This document shows positions 1-5,938 of a stretch of 9,969 nucleotides of DNA, piece after piece (position 1 is the stretch's first letter; every line of letters begins with the position of its first letter). Below the pieces are notes generated by a model that saw only the letters and a list, made by a program, of their open reading frames with translations, did no database searches and was not told the origin of the DNA. Where the stretch lies: assembly GCA_024763185.1 (NCBI GenBank), contig JANTFY010000065.1, forward strand, positions 1-9,969. Direction: 5' to 3'. Both the position numbers and the translations under genes were made by a program. This DNA is from Gammaproteobacteria bacterium. GTDB taxonomy: Bacteria; Pseudomonadota; Gammaproteobacteria; GCA-001735895.

Positions 1-626
1 TTCAGCTTAACGATGCGTCCCGGAAATTGAATGCTGATCAGCAATTGATTGCCATCAGCATCCAGTGCTTTTTCTATCGGCAATTCACTGAAGCTGGTCA
101 CCGGGTAGTGTGCGATCTGATTACCACTGCTATCAATACGTTGGGTGAAATAACCCTGTCGATATAACAGGCCTATGGCGACAAAAGGCACCCCCAGATC
201 ACTCACCGCCTTGCAATGGTCACCGGCCAGAATTCCCAGTCCACCGGAATAAATCGGAAAACTTTCGTGCAAGCCAAATTCGGCACAAAAATAGGCAATC
301 AAATCCTTGTCCGCATCCAGGTATCCATCGATTTCATCGTGGGTGATTTTCTTCAAATAGCTGTTATAAGCAGACATGACGCGGTGGTATTCTTCCATGA
401 AGACATTATCCTTAACCGCTTCATCCAGCGTTCTTTGTGAGATGCGACGTAGAAAAACCTTGGGTTTATGCTCACATCGATCCCATAATTCCAGATCCAG
501 GCGATAGAAAAGACCGCGCACGGTTCTATCCCAGCTGTACAGAAGGTTATTGGCAAGTTCATTCAGGCCCGATAATTCATCAGGGATGACAGGGCGTACT
601 TCGAGATCAAAAAGAGTGGGCTTCAT
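1..626 (-). CDS. glgP: Alpha-glucan (glycogen/maltodextrin) phosphorylase, N-terminal part; cut by window edge
   Basis: Family GT35 enzyme that releases glucose-1-phosphate from the non-reducing end of glycogen or maltodextrin, a cytoplasmic PLP-dependent reaction. Only the first 208 residues are present. Residues ~10-92 look like the N-terminal DUF3417-type domain of the bacterial 'short-insert' phosphorylases (NNLLYSWD at 26-33, LELWDR at 45-50). Residues 111-147 carry the strongly conserved family block with CAEFGLHES, YSGGLG, LAGDH and SDLGVP, followed by GLLYRQGYF at 152-160. The PLP lysine and active site lie beyond the edge. The ATG at 626-624 is the only reasonable start, because two in-frame TAA codons sit at 650-645. 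Its ribosome binding site is weak (CCAGG ~8 bases upstream). It is co-directional with ftsZ but 228 bases away, so operon membership is uncertain. GC is lower than in the cell wall genes (51 of 120 bases at 301-420). Family call is firm; substrate preference is not visible. Confidence 0.9.
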   Translation of the reverse strand, partial: MKPTLFDLEVRPVIPDELSGLNELANNLLYSWDRTVRGLFYRLDLELWDRCEHKPKVFLRRISQRTLDEAVKDNVFMEEYHRVMSAYNSYLKKITHDEIDGYLDADKDLIAYFCAEFGLHESFPIYSGGLGILAGDHCKAVSDLGVPFVAIGLLYRQGYFTQRIDSSGNQIAHYPVTSFSELPIEKALDADGNQLLISIQFPGRIVKL

Positions 627-645
627 GGGTGCCTGGATTGAGTCT

Positions 646-665
646 TATTATTGCCTGCAATAATA
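646..665. repeat. Inverted repeat (9-base arms, 2-base spacer) upstream of the phosphorylase gene
   Basis: The arms TATTATTGC (646-654) and GCAATAATA (657-665) are perfect inverted copies separated by CT. The element ends 19 bases before the phosphorylase start codon. Such a compact symmetric site could be the operator of a dimeric repressor controlling glycogen breakdown, or in RNA an 8-bp AT-rich stem with a 4-base loop just before the ribosome binding site. The symmetry is seen; the role is inference. Confidence 0.5.
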
Positions 666-670
666 GCACC
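657..670 (-). promoter_or_regulatory. Weak sigma-54-like (-24/-12) promoter candidate for the phosphorylase gene
   Basis: Read on the minus strand, the sequence GGGTGC-TATTA-TTGCA keeps the invariant GG (670-669) and GC (658-657) with exactly 10 bases between them, and has the TTGCA -12 block. The -24 block matches the TGGCAC consensus poorly (GG and the last C only). The start of transcription would fall near 645, giving a leader of about 19 bases. It overlaps the palindrome at 646-665. A chance match is quite possible. I found no good -35/-10 pair of the sigma-70 type in this gap; a TATTAT lies at 665-660 but with only a poor -35 (TGGAAG) 17 bases upstream. Confidence 0.2.
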
Positions 671-809
671 CGGCATAAACGACTTCCACGAAACTGTGCG
701 GGACAGAATAACCCGTTCACACGCCACGGTCCTATAACCGGGGCCGTTTCATGTATTAAATTGCAGGGTCGGGCAAATACAGCCCATCGAGCTGAAGGAA
801 GATCCGTAA

Positions 810-825
810 CGCTCATCCATGAGCG
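810..825 (-). terminator. Short hairpin downstream of ftsZ, weak terminator candidate
   Basis: On the minus strand CGCTCA-TGGA-TGAGCG forms a 6-bp perfect stem with a 4-base loop, 29 bases after the ftsZ stop. The following bases (TTACGGATCTTCCTTC) are only moderately T-rich and contain no run of T. It may therefore be a weak or partial terminator, an RNA 3'-end stabiliser, or a chance palindrome. Possible termination here would separate ftsZ from the phosphorylase gene. Confidence 0.3.
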
Positions 826-854
826 CAAAGATCGGTATAAGAGGAGTTCAGGTT

Positions 855-2018
855 TTAGTCGGCCTGTCGACGCAAGAACGCCGGTATTTCCAGATAATCC
901 ATGCTGGCCTTATCCTGAGGATCGGGGATTTCCACGCTATCGCCGACCACCTTTTTGGCACCGCGCATGATGGTGGGTTGATCCAGCTTGGCATAATCCA
1001 CTTCACCGGTTTTCTCCGGTTTGATGACCGGCACTTCAGTCGGCATCTCGACATCGTTGGATTTACCCAGACCGGTGGCGACCATGGTGACACGCAATTC
1101 ACCGGAAGACATTTCAGAATCGATAACCGTACCCACAACCACGGTAGCATCATCTGAAGCCATTTCAGTAATGGTGGAACCGACATCATCCAGCTCGCCA
1201 ATCGCCAGGTCCATACCCGCGGTTACATTCACCAGGATGCCCTGCGCACCAGCGATATTCACATCCTCAAGCAATGGAGAGGCAATAGCCGCTTCGGCTG
1301 CTTCACGGGCACGGTTTTCACCCGTTGCCATGCCAGAGCCCATCATCGCCATGCCCATTTCTGACATCACGGTTCGGACATCCGCAAAGTCGACATTGAT
1401 CAAACCCGGGCAGGTAATCAGCTCGGCAATACCCTGCACCGCACCACGCAGCACGTCATTCGCCTTCAGGAACACTTCCAGTACCGTGGTCGTCTTGCCC
1501 AGAACCGGCATCAGTTTTTCATTGGGGATAGTGATCAGCGAGTCAACGCTGTTGGATAATTCCTTGATGCCCTGCTCCGCCAGTTGCATGCGCTTGCCGC
1601 GCTCAAAGCCGAAAGGCTTGGTCACCACCGCCACGGTCAGAATTCCCATTTCCTTGGCAATCTGGGCAATCACCGGTGTAGCTCCGGTACCGGTGCCGCC
1701 ACCCATACCGCAGGTTAAAAACAGCATGTCACTGCCTGAAATCGATTCCTGTATGCGTTCACGATCTTCCATCGCTGCCTGACGGCCCACCCCGGGATCG
1801 GCCCCTGCACCCAGACCCTTGGTGATACTGCTACCGATCTGGATCGTGGTTTTGGCATTCATTTTTTTAAGGGCCTGCACATCGGTGTTCACACACAGGA
1901 ACTCGACCCCTTCAATGCCAGAGTCGACCATGTGCTGTACAGCGTTACCACCGCCACCGCCTATACCCATGACCTTGATTGTTGCATTCTCGGAAAATGC
2001 ATCCATTAATTCGAACAT
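855..2018 (-). CDS. ftsZ: Cell division GTPase FtsZ
   Basis: Tubulin-like GTPase that polymerises at mid-cell into the Z-ring and recruits the divisome. It is 387 residues, the usual length. The N-terminal nucleotide-binding domain has GIGGGGGNAV (18-27) and the tubulin signature GGGTGTG (106-112). The T7 synergy loop NVDFADV (208-214) carries the two catalytic aspartates D210 and D213. A linker of ~50 residues (about 320-370) precedes the conserved C-terminal peptide DYLEIPAFLRRQAD (374-387), which in this family binds FtsA, ZipA and other partners. The protein is complete, with no missing catalytic residue. The ATG at 2018 has a strong GAGGAG site 7 bases upstream. It is the last gene of the dcw cluster here, 34 bases after ftsA, and unlike in E. 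coli it is not followed by lpxC. Confidence 0.99.
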   Translation of the reverse strand: MFELMDAFSENATIKVMGIGGGGGNAVQHMVDSGIEGVEFLCVNTDVQALKKMNAKTTIQIGSSITKGLGAGADPGVGRQAAMEDRERIQESISGSDMLFLTCGMGGGTGTGATPVIAQIAKEMGILTVAVVTKPFGFERGKRMQLAEQGIKELSNSVDSLITIPNEKLMPVLGKTTTVLEVFLKANDVLRGAVQGIAELITCPGLINVDFADVRTVMSEMGMAMMGSGMATGENRAREAAEAAIASPLLEDVNIAGAQGILVNVTAGMDLAIGELDDVGSTITEMASDDATVVVGTVIDSEMSSGELRVTMVATGLGKSNDVEMPTEVPVIKPEKTGEVDYAKLDQPTIMRGAKKVVGDSVEIPDPQDKASMDYLEIPAFLRRQAD

Positions 2019-2052
2019 ATGATTTCTCCTCTTACTTTTGGTTAAACAACGA
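2019..2052 (-). promoter_or_regulatory. ftsA-ftsZ spacer with strong ftsZ ribosome binding site
   Basis: This is the only gap between genes inside the cluster. GAGGAG (minus strand, 2031-2026) lies 7 bases before the ftsZ ATG, close to ideal. A site independent of overlap coupling fits the higher protein output that FtsZ needs compared with FtsA. I do not see a convincing promoter in the 34 bases; the nearest hexamers are poor. Confidence 0.75.
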
Positions 2053-3288
2053 CTAAAAATTACCCTGGAACCAGCTTTTCATTTTCTTCCATAAGCTGTC
2101 TCCAGTGTTTTCTTCCAGCTCCCGGCTGGAAAAACTGGTTTGCTGTTTGTTACCAAACAGCAGCAATCCAACACCGGTGGCATGAATCGGATTACGAATC
2201 ACATCCACCAGTCCGGACACATGCTGCGGCACGCCAAGACGCACCGGCATGTGAAAAATTTCTTCGGCGAGCTCGATCACGCCATCCATCTTGGAACTGC
2301 CCCCGGTCAGTACCACACCGGCGGCGCAGATCTCTTCAAAACCACTGCGGCGCAGTTCCGCCTGCACCAGGCTCAACAACTCTTCGTAACGCGGTTCCAC
2401 CACCTCGGCCAGGGTTTGCCGGGCCAGGCGGCGCGGTTCCCGATCACCCACGCTGGGTACCTCGATGGTTTCCTCACTGGAAGCCAACTGGCGTAGCGCA
2501 CAGGCATATTTTATTTTCAGGTCATTGGCATACTGGGTTGGGGTACGCAGTGCCACCGCAATGTCATTGGTGACCTGGTCACCGGCGATCGGAATCACCG
2601 CCGTGTGGCGAATGGCACCTTCGGTAAAGATGGCAATATCCGTGGTGCCTCCACCAATATCAACCAGGCACACACCGAGTTCTTTTTCATCATCGGTCAA
2701 CACCGCCGCACTGGAGGCCAGCTGCTCGAGAATGACATCATCCACTTCCAGTCCGCAACGTCGCACACACTTGATGATATTCTGTGCCGCGCTGACCGCT
2801 CCGGTTACCAGGTGTACCCTGGATTCGAGACGTACACCTGACATACTGACCGGATCACGAATTCCCTCCTGGTTATCAATCAGGAATTCCTGCGGCAACA
2901 CATGCAGGATGCGTTGATCGGCGGGTATGGCAACCGCCTTGGCAGCATCGATAACACGCGACACATCGGCTGCTGTGACTTCCTTATCCTTGATCGCCAC
3001 AATGCCATGAGAGTTGATACTCTTAACGTGGCTGCCCGCGATACCTGCGTACACAGAGCGAATCTGGCAACCCGCCATCAGTTCCGCCTCCTCAACCGCG
3101 CGTTGAATGGACTGCACGGTGGACTCTATGTTGACAACGACCCCTTTTTTCAGTCCACGCGAAGGCTGGGTACCTATGCCTATAATCTCTATTTCACCTT
3201 CCACGGTCACTTCACCGACGATGGCGACCACTTTTGAGGTACCAATATCAAGCCCAACGATAAGATTGTTTTCTGTCTTTTTAGACAT
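2053..3288 (-). CDS. ftsA: Cell division protein FtsA (actin-like membrane tether of FtsZ)
   Basis: Actin/Hsp70-fold ATP-binding protein that anchors FtsZ to the inner membrane and recruits later divisome proteins. With the ATG at 3288 it is 411 residues, normal for the family. Phosphate loops are GLDIGTSK (12-19) and DIGGGTTD (210-217), and the adenosine loop region is LTGGSSKMDG (327-336). The SHS2/1C region fills about 85-165. The C-terminal amphipathic helix DSLWKKMKSWFQ (397-408) is the expected membrane-targeting sequence. Start choice: the frame stays open to a TTG at 3315, which would add nine residues (420 total). The ATG at 3288 is preferred because it has AGGGG about 9 bases upstream, overlaps the ftsQ stop by 8 bases (ATGTCTAA) like the neighbouring junction, and puts the GLDIGT motif at the usual distance from the N-terminus. 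The sequence resembles Pseudomonas-type FtsA more than the E. coli one. Confidence 0.98.
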   Translation of the reverse strand: MSKKTENNLIVGLDIGTSKVVAIVGEVTVEGEIEIIGIGTQPSRGLKKGVVVNIESTVQSIQRAVEEAELMAGCQIRSVYAGIAGSHVKSINSHGIVAIKDKEVTAADVSRVIDAAKAVAIPADQRILHVLPQEFLIDNQEGIRDPVSMSGVRLESRVHLVTGAVSAAQNIIKCVRRCGLEVDDVILEQLASSAAVLTDDEKELGVCLVDIGGGTTDIAIFTEGAIRHTAVIPIAGDQVTNDIAVALRTPTQYANDLKIKYACALRQLASSEETIEVPSVGDREPRRLARQTLAEVVEPRYEELLSLVQAELRRSGFEEICAAGVVLTGGSSKMDGVIELAEEIFHMPVRLGVPQHVSGLVDVIRNPIHATGVGLLLFGNKQQTSFSSRELEENTGDSLWKKMKSWFQGNF

Positions 3289-4099
3289 TCTTGCTGCCCC
3301 TAGGTAACTGTCCAATTTTTTCCAGGTATTCCTTTTTCCAGGCTATGGCAAAACCATTGCTATAGCGGAAATCGATGGTTTTAATATGCTGTAAACGCGC
3401 CTTGATCTGCGATGGATACACGCTCAGCATATGACGAATTTTCTGTTCATTGTTATCACTGCCCAAGCTGACCTTTAACTGCCTGTTCAACAGCAGTGTT
3501 AATGCACCCTTGCTATCCACGATCATTTCGGACAGCTCTATATCCTGGACCGATAACTGCTGCTTTAAACGCACATAACGTTGCAACAGCTCACTGCTAT
3601 TGGCCGAATAACCATTGATCAGCGGCAGGTCGCTAAACTGGCTGCTATCGGCATCAAAAATAACCGCTTCGCTATCCAACAGCTGGGATGTGCTCCAGCG
3701 CGCAAAGGGTTGTTTTTCCTGTACGTGCACGGATATCAATTCAGGCCAGACCCGACGCACAGAAACCGTTTTTACCCACGGTTGCTGACTGAGCTGCTGT
3801 TGGATCTGCTGAATATCCACCGAGAAAAAACCAGCCCCAAGATAGACTTCCAGCTGTTTCTCAATGACCGCGGTATCAAGATGTTTAAAGTTGCCGGTCA
3901 ACCTGATTTTTTCAATCGGAAGCCAGTCCTGCCGCGGTAAAATCGAAACCAGCAGGGTCACGGCCACGCACATAAACACCAGTAAAGAAATACGTTTATC
4001 AAAACGTATTCTGATCGGCTCACGCTTGACATTACGACGCGCCTGCTTGCTGTTGGTCAGCCGCTTTTTTGTGTTTTTTCGTTTTGCGAAATCAATCAT
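3281..4099 (-). CDS. ftsQ: Cell division protein FtsQ
   Basis: Bitopic inner-membrane divisome protein that, with FtsB and FtsL, links cytoplasmic ring proteins to septal peptidoglycan synthesis. It is 272 residues. It has a strongly basic cytoplasmic tail (1-36, rich in K and R), one membrane helix (about 37-54, SLLVFMCVAVTLLVSIL), then a periplasmic POTRA domain (about 61-129, starting IEKIRLTGN) and the FtsQ/DivIB beta-domain. The block PWVKTVSVRRVWPELISV (107-124) is typical. As expected for this fast-evolving family, similarity outside these parts is low. Its ATG overlaps the ddlB stop by 8 bases (ATGATTGA), with GGAG 8 bases upstream. Its end overlaps ftsA by 8 bases. Local GC is lower than in the enzyme genes (27 of 60 bases at 3541-3600). 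Confidence 0.96.
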   Translation of the reverse strand: MIDFAKRKNTKKRLTNSKQARRNVKREPIRIRFDKRISLLVFMCVAVTLLVSILPRQDWLPIEKIRLTGNFKHLDTAVIEKQLEVYLGAGFFSVDIQQIQQQLSQQPWVKTVSVRRVWPELISVHVQEKQPFARWSTSQLLDSEAVIFDADSSQFSDLPLINGYSANSSELLQRYVRLKQQLSVQDIELSEMIVDSKGALTLLLNRQLKVSLGSDNNEQKIRHMLSVYPSQIKARLQHIKTIDFRYSNGFAIAWKKEYLEKIGQLPRGSKNV

Positions 4100-5051
4100 C
4101 TGACAACTCCGCAGGCAGCGTTAATTCGATTAATTTCAGCACCAGTTGTTGAAAACTCAAACCCGCCTCGCGAGCAGCCATCGGCACCAGACTATGATCC
4201 GTCATACCAGGCACGGTATTCACCTCTATCACCTGGAACCGGCCTTGCGCATCCATCATCAGGTCGACACGCCCCCAGTGCCGGAGATCACACACATCGG
4301 CCGTTTTTTCCACCACCTTGTTCAAGCTCTGCAACTGCTGATCCGGCAGGCCACAGGGGCAGATATAACGGGTGTCATTGGCGCTGTATTTGGCATCGAA
4401 ATCATAAAAAGCATGCGGCGTTTCAAGCTTGATGGCCGGTAATACCTGCCCACCCAGCCAGGCCACAGTATACTCGGCACCGTCCACCCATTGCTCGGCC
4501 ATGACGGTTCCGAACTGGCATGCGCGTTCATAAGCCGGGATTAAATCACCGGCATTTTCAACCTTGCTCATACCGATACTGGAACCTTCATTCACCGGCT
4601 TGATTATCAACGGCAGTCCGAGCTTGCTTAACACCGTTTCACAATCATCACGCCCCTTGATTTCAGCGAAGGCCGGGGTGTCCAGGCCGGCACCCTGTAA
4701 CAGGCGCTTGGTCATCAACTTGTCCATGGTCACCGCAGAAGCCTTGACAGCGGAACCCACGTAAGGGATGCCCAGCACTTCCAACAGGGCCTGTATCTCG
4801 CCATCCTCGCCACCACGGCCGTGTAAAACATTAAAAACCCGGTCCGCCTTCATGTGCTGCAGCTGCTCGATCACATTTTCTGTGACATCCACGCCAAAGG
4901 CATCGACACCACTATCCTGCAAAGCCTTTAATACAAAACCGCCTGACTTTAACGATATGTCACGCTCAGCCGAGGTGCCGCCCATCAACACGCCAACTGT
5001 GCCACTTTTTTTAGCAATATCACTCATCGGTTGCAGTTGTTTATTATTCAT
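4092..5051 (-). CDS. ddlB: D-alanine--D-alanine ligase (DdlB type)
   Basis: ATP-grasp enzyme that joins two D-alanines in the cytoplasm to supply the dipeptide added by MurF. It is 319 residues. The N-terminal motif GGTSAERDIS (24-33) contains the substrate-binding glutamate E29. HGRGGEDG (77-84), the ATP-binding region LIIKPVNEGSSIGMSKV (148-164), the loop YDFDAKY (216-222) and the metal-binding residues D263, E276 and N278 (EVNTVPGMT 276-284) are all present. SLVPMAAREAG (287-297) ends the catalytic part. The loop tyrosine indicates D-Ala-D-Ala rather than D-Ala-D-Lac activity. The ATG at 5051 overlaps the murB stop by 4 bases and has GGGGAG 6 bases upstream. A second ATG eight codons in lacks a good site. 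The operon position, before ftsQ, is the classic one for DdlB. Confidence 0.98.
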   Translation of the reverse strand: MNNKQLQPMSDIAKKSGTVGVLMGGTSAERDISLKSGGFVLKALQDSGVDAFGVDVTENVIEQLQHMKADRVFNVLHGRGGEDGEIQALLEVLGIPYVGSAVKASAVTMDKLMTKRLLQGAGLDTPAFAEIKGRDDCETVLSKLGLPLIIKPVNEGSSIGMSKVENAGDLIPAYERACQFGTVMAEQWVDGAEYTVAWLGGQVLPAIKLETPHAFYDFDAKYSANDTRYICPCGLPDQQLQSLNKVVEKTADVCDLRHWGRVDLMMDAQGRFQVIEVNTVPGMTDHSLVPMAAREAGLSFQQLVLKLIELTLPAELSDD

Positions 5052-5938
5052 GGCCGCTCCCCGATAATCCTTACTTCGGTTTTCAGTTCGATACCATGCA
5101 CTTGTTTGACCTGTTGCTGCACATGCAGGATCAGGTCTTCGATATCACTCGCACTTGCCTGATTGGCATTGATAATGAAATTCGCGTGCTTTTCCGATAC
5201 GCAGGCCCCGCCGATACAAAATCCTTTCAGGTCACAGGCCTCAATCAGGCGCGCGGCATGATCTCCCGGCGGGTTTTTAAACACCGAGCCGCAGGAAGGC
5301 AAACCGATGGGTTGGGTCGCATTACGTTTTTCCAGCAAAGACTTGATCGTTGAAGAGCGTTCACGTGCTTGCCGGGGAAACCTGAAATAACCAGCACTAA
5401 ACCATTCATCTTCTACTTTTTGCACGGAGCGATAAGCCACCACAAATTCATCACGGTTGCGTTTTATAAATTCACCCTGACGATTCAACATTTCGACAGA
5501 ATCAACCGTATCCCAGGTTTCAAAACTGAAAGCACCGGCATTCATCGCCAGTGCACCGCCCACGGTACCGGGTATACCGGCCAGAAAATCAGCTTCGGCG
5601 AGACCGTGTTGCTGGCAAAAACGTGCCAGCTTGGCGCAGGTCACGCCGCATTCCGCATAGACCAGGCCGTTATCCAGCAGGCTTATGTCATTCAGTCGAT
5701 TCAATACCGAAATAACCACGCCTCGCAGCCCCCCATCCCTGACCAGCAGGTTGCTGCCGAGGCCAAGCCAGGTAATGCTTTCATCATTGATGAGCGAATT
5801 GAGAAAAAGGGCCAGATCCTCTTTATCGGCGGGTTCATAGTACACATCGGCCTTGCCACCGCTACGCCAGCTGCAATGACGCGCCATGGATTCATGGTGT
5901 AAAAGATTGCCGCGTTGATCGGACAGGGCTACCATCAT
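5048..5938 (-). CDS. murB: UDP-N-acetylenolpyruvoylglucosamine reductase MurB (short, type II-like)
   Basis: FAD- and NADPH-dependent enzyme that reduces UDP-GlcNAc-enolpyruvate to UDP-MurNAc. It is 296 residues, the size of type II MurB and about 45 shorter than the E. coli type I protein. The FAD domain shows GLGSNLLVRDGG (59-70) and AGIPGTVGGALAMNAGAF (120-137). The substrate part shows YRS (169-171), GSVFKNP with the proton-donor serine S218 (217-223), SEKHANFI (248-255) and TEVR with E288 (287-290). All expected catalytic residues are present. It sits between murC and ddlB, whereas E. coli keeps murB outside the dcw cluster. It overlaps both neighbours by 4 bases (ATGA). The start is ATG at 5938; a second ATG follows at once. 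An AGGG lies shortly upstream inside murC. Confidence 0.98.
   Translation of the reverse strand: MMVALSDQRGNLLHHESMARHCSWRSGGKADVYYEPADKEDLALFLNSLINDESITWLGLGSNLLVRDGGLRGVVISVLNRLNDISLLDNGLVYAECGVTCAKLARFCQQHGLAEADFLAGIPGTVGGALAMNAGAFSFETWDTVDSVEMLNRQGEFIKRNRDEFVVAYRSVQKVEDEWFSAGYFRFPRQARERSSTIKSLLEKRNATQPIGLPSCGSVFKNPPGDHAARLIEACDLKGFCIGGACVSEKHANFIINANQASASDIEDLILHVQQQVKQVHGIELKTEVRIIGERP

Larger units (their letters stand above)
627..854. other. Intergenic region between ftsZ and the glucan phosphorylase gene
   Basis: This is the only long non-coding stretch in the window. It has three things worth noting, each listed separately: a short hairpin at 810-825, a palindrome at 646-665, and a weak -24/-12-like motif at 657-670. 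No lpxC or other small gene is recognisable in either direction. The open frames that cross it are not supported by any familiar protein or by a convincing start. I see no hairpin followed by a run of T on the minus strand, so there is no classical intrinsic terminator for ftsZ here. Confidence 0.7.

Noticed and set aside
726..747. Imperfect hairpin in the intergenic region (ACGGTCC ... GGGCCGT)
   Set aside because: It relies on G-U pairs on the plus strand and has mismatches on the minus strand where transcription is expected; no T-run follows.
771..785. GGGC/GCCC small hairpin with a 7-base loop
   Set aside because: The stem is only 4 bp and there is no associated T-run; such pairs occur often by chance.
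607..970. Short open frames on both strands crossing the ftsZ-phosphorylase gap (minus 607-828, plus 629-970)
   Set aside because: They overlap the start of one real gene or the end of the other, lack convincing ribosome binding sites and show no recognisable protein features.
1021..1782. Long open frame on the plus strand opposite ftsZ (253 codons)
   Set aside because: It lies wholly antisense to a clear ftsZ. Its protein is rich in S, T, P and I in a pattern typical of a shadow frame, and it matches no family I know.
2465..2917. Open frame on the plus strand opposite ftsA (150 codons)
   Set aside because: It is a shadow of the ftsA coding frame, with no familiar motif.
2053..4099. Internal promoters for ftsA and ftsZ, known in E. 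coli within ddlB-ftsQ-ftsA
   Set aside because: I looked for -35/-10 pairs near the gene ends but found only poor matches. Such promoters may exist but cannot be supported from sequence by eye.
5369..5902. Open frame on the plus strand opposite murB (177 codons)
   Set aside because: It is fully antisense to a well-supported murB, with no ribosome binding site or recognisable domain.
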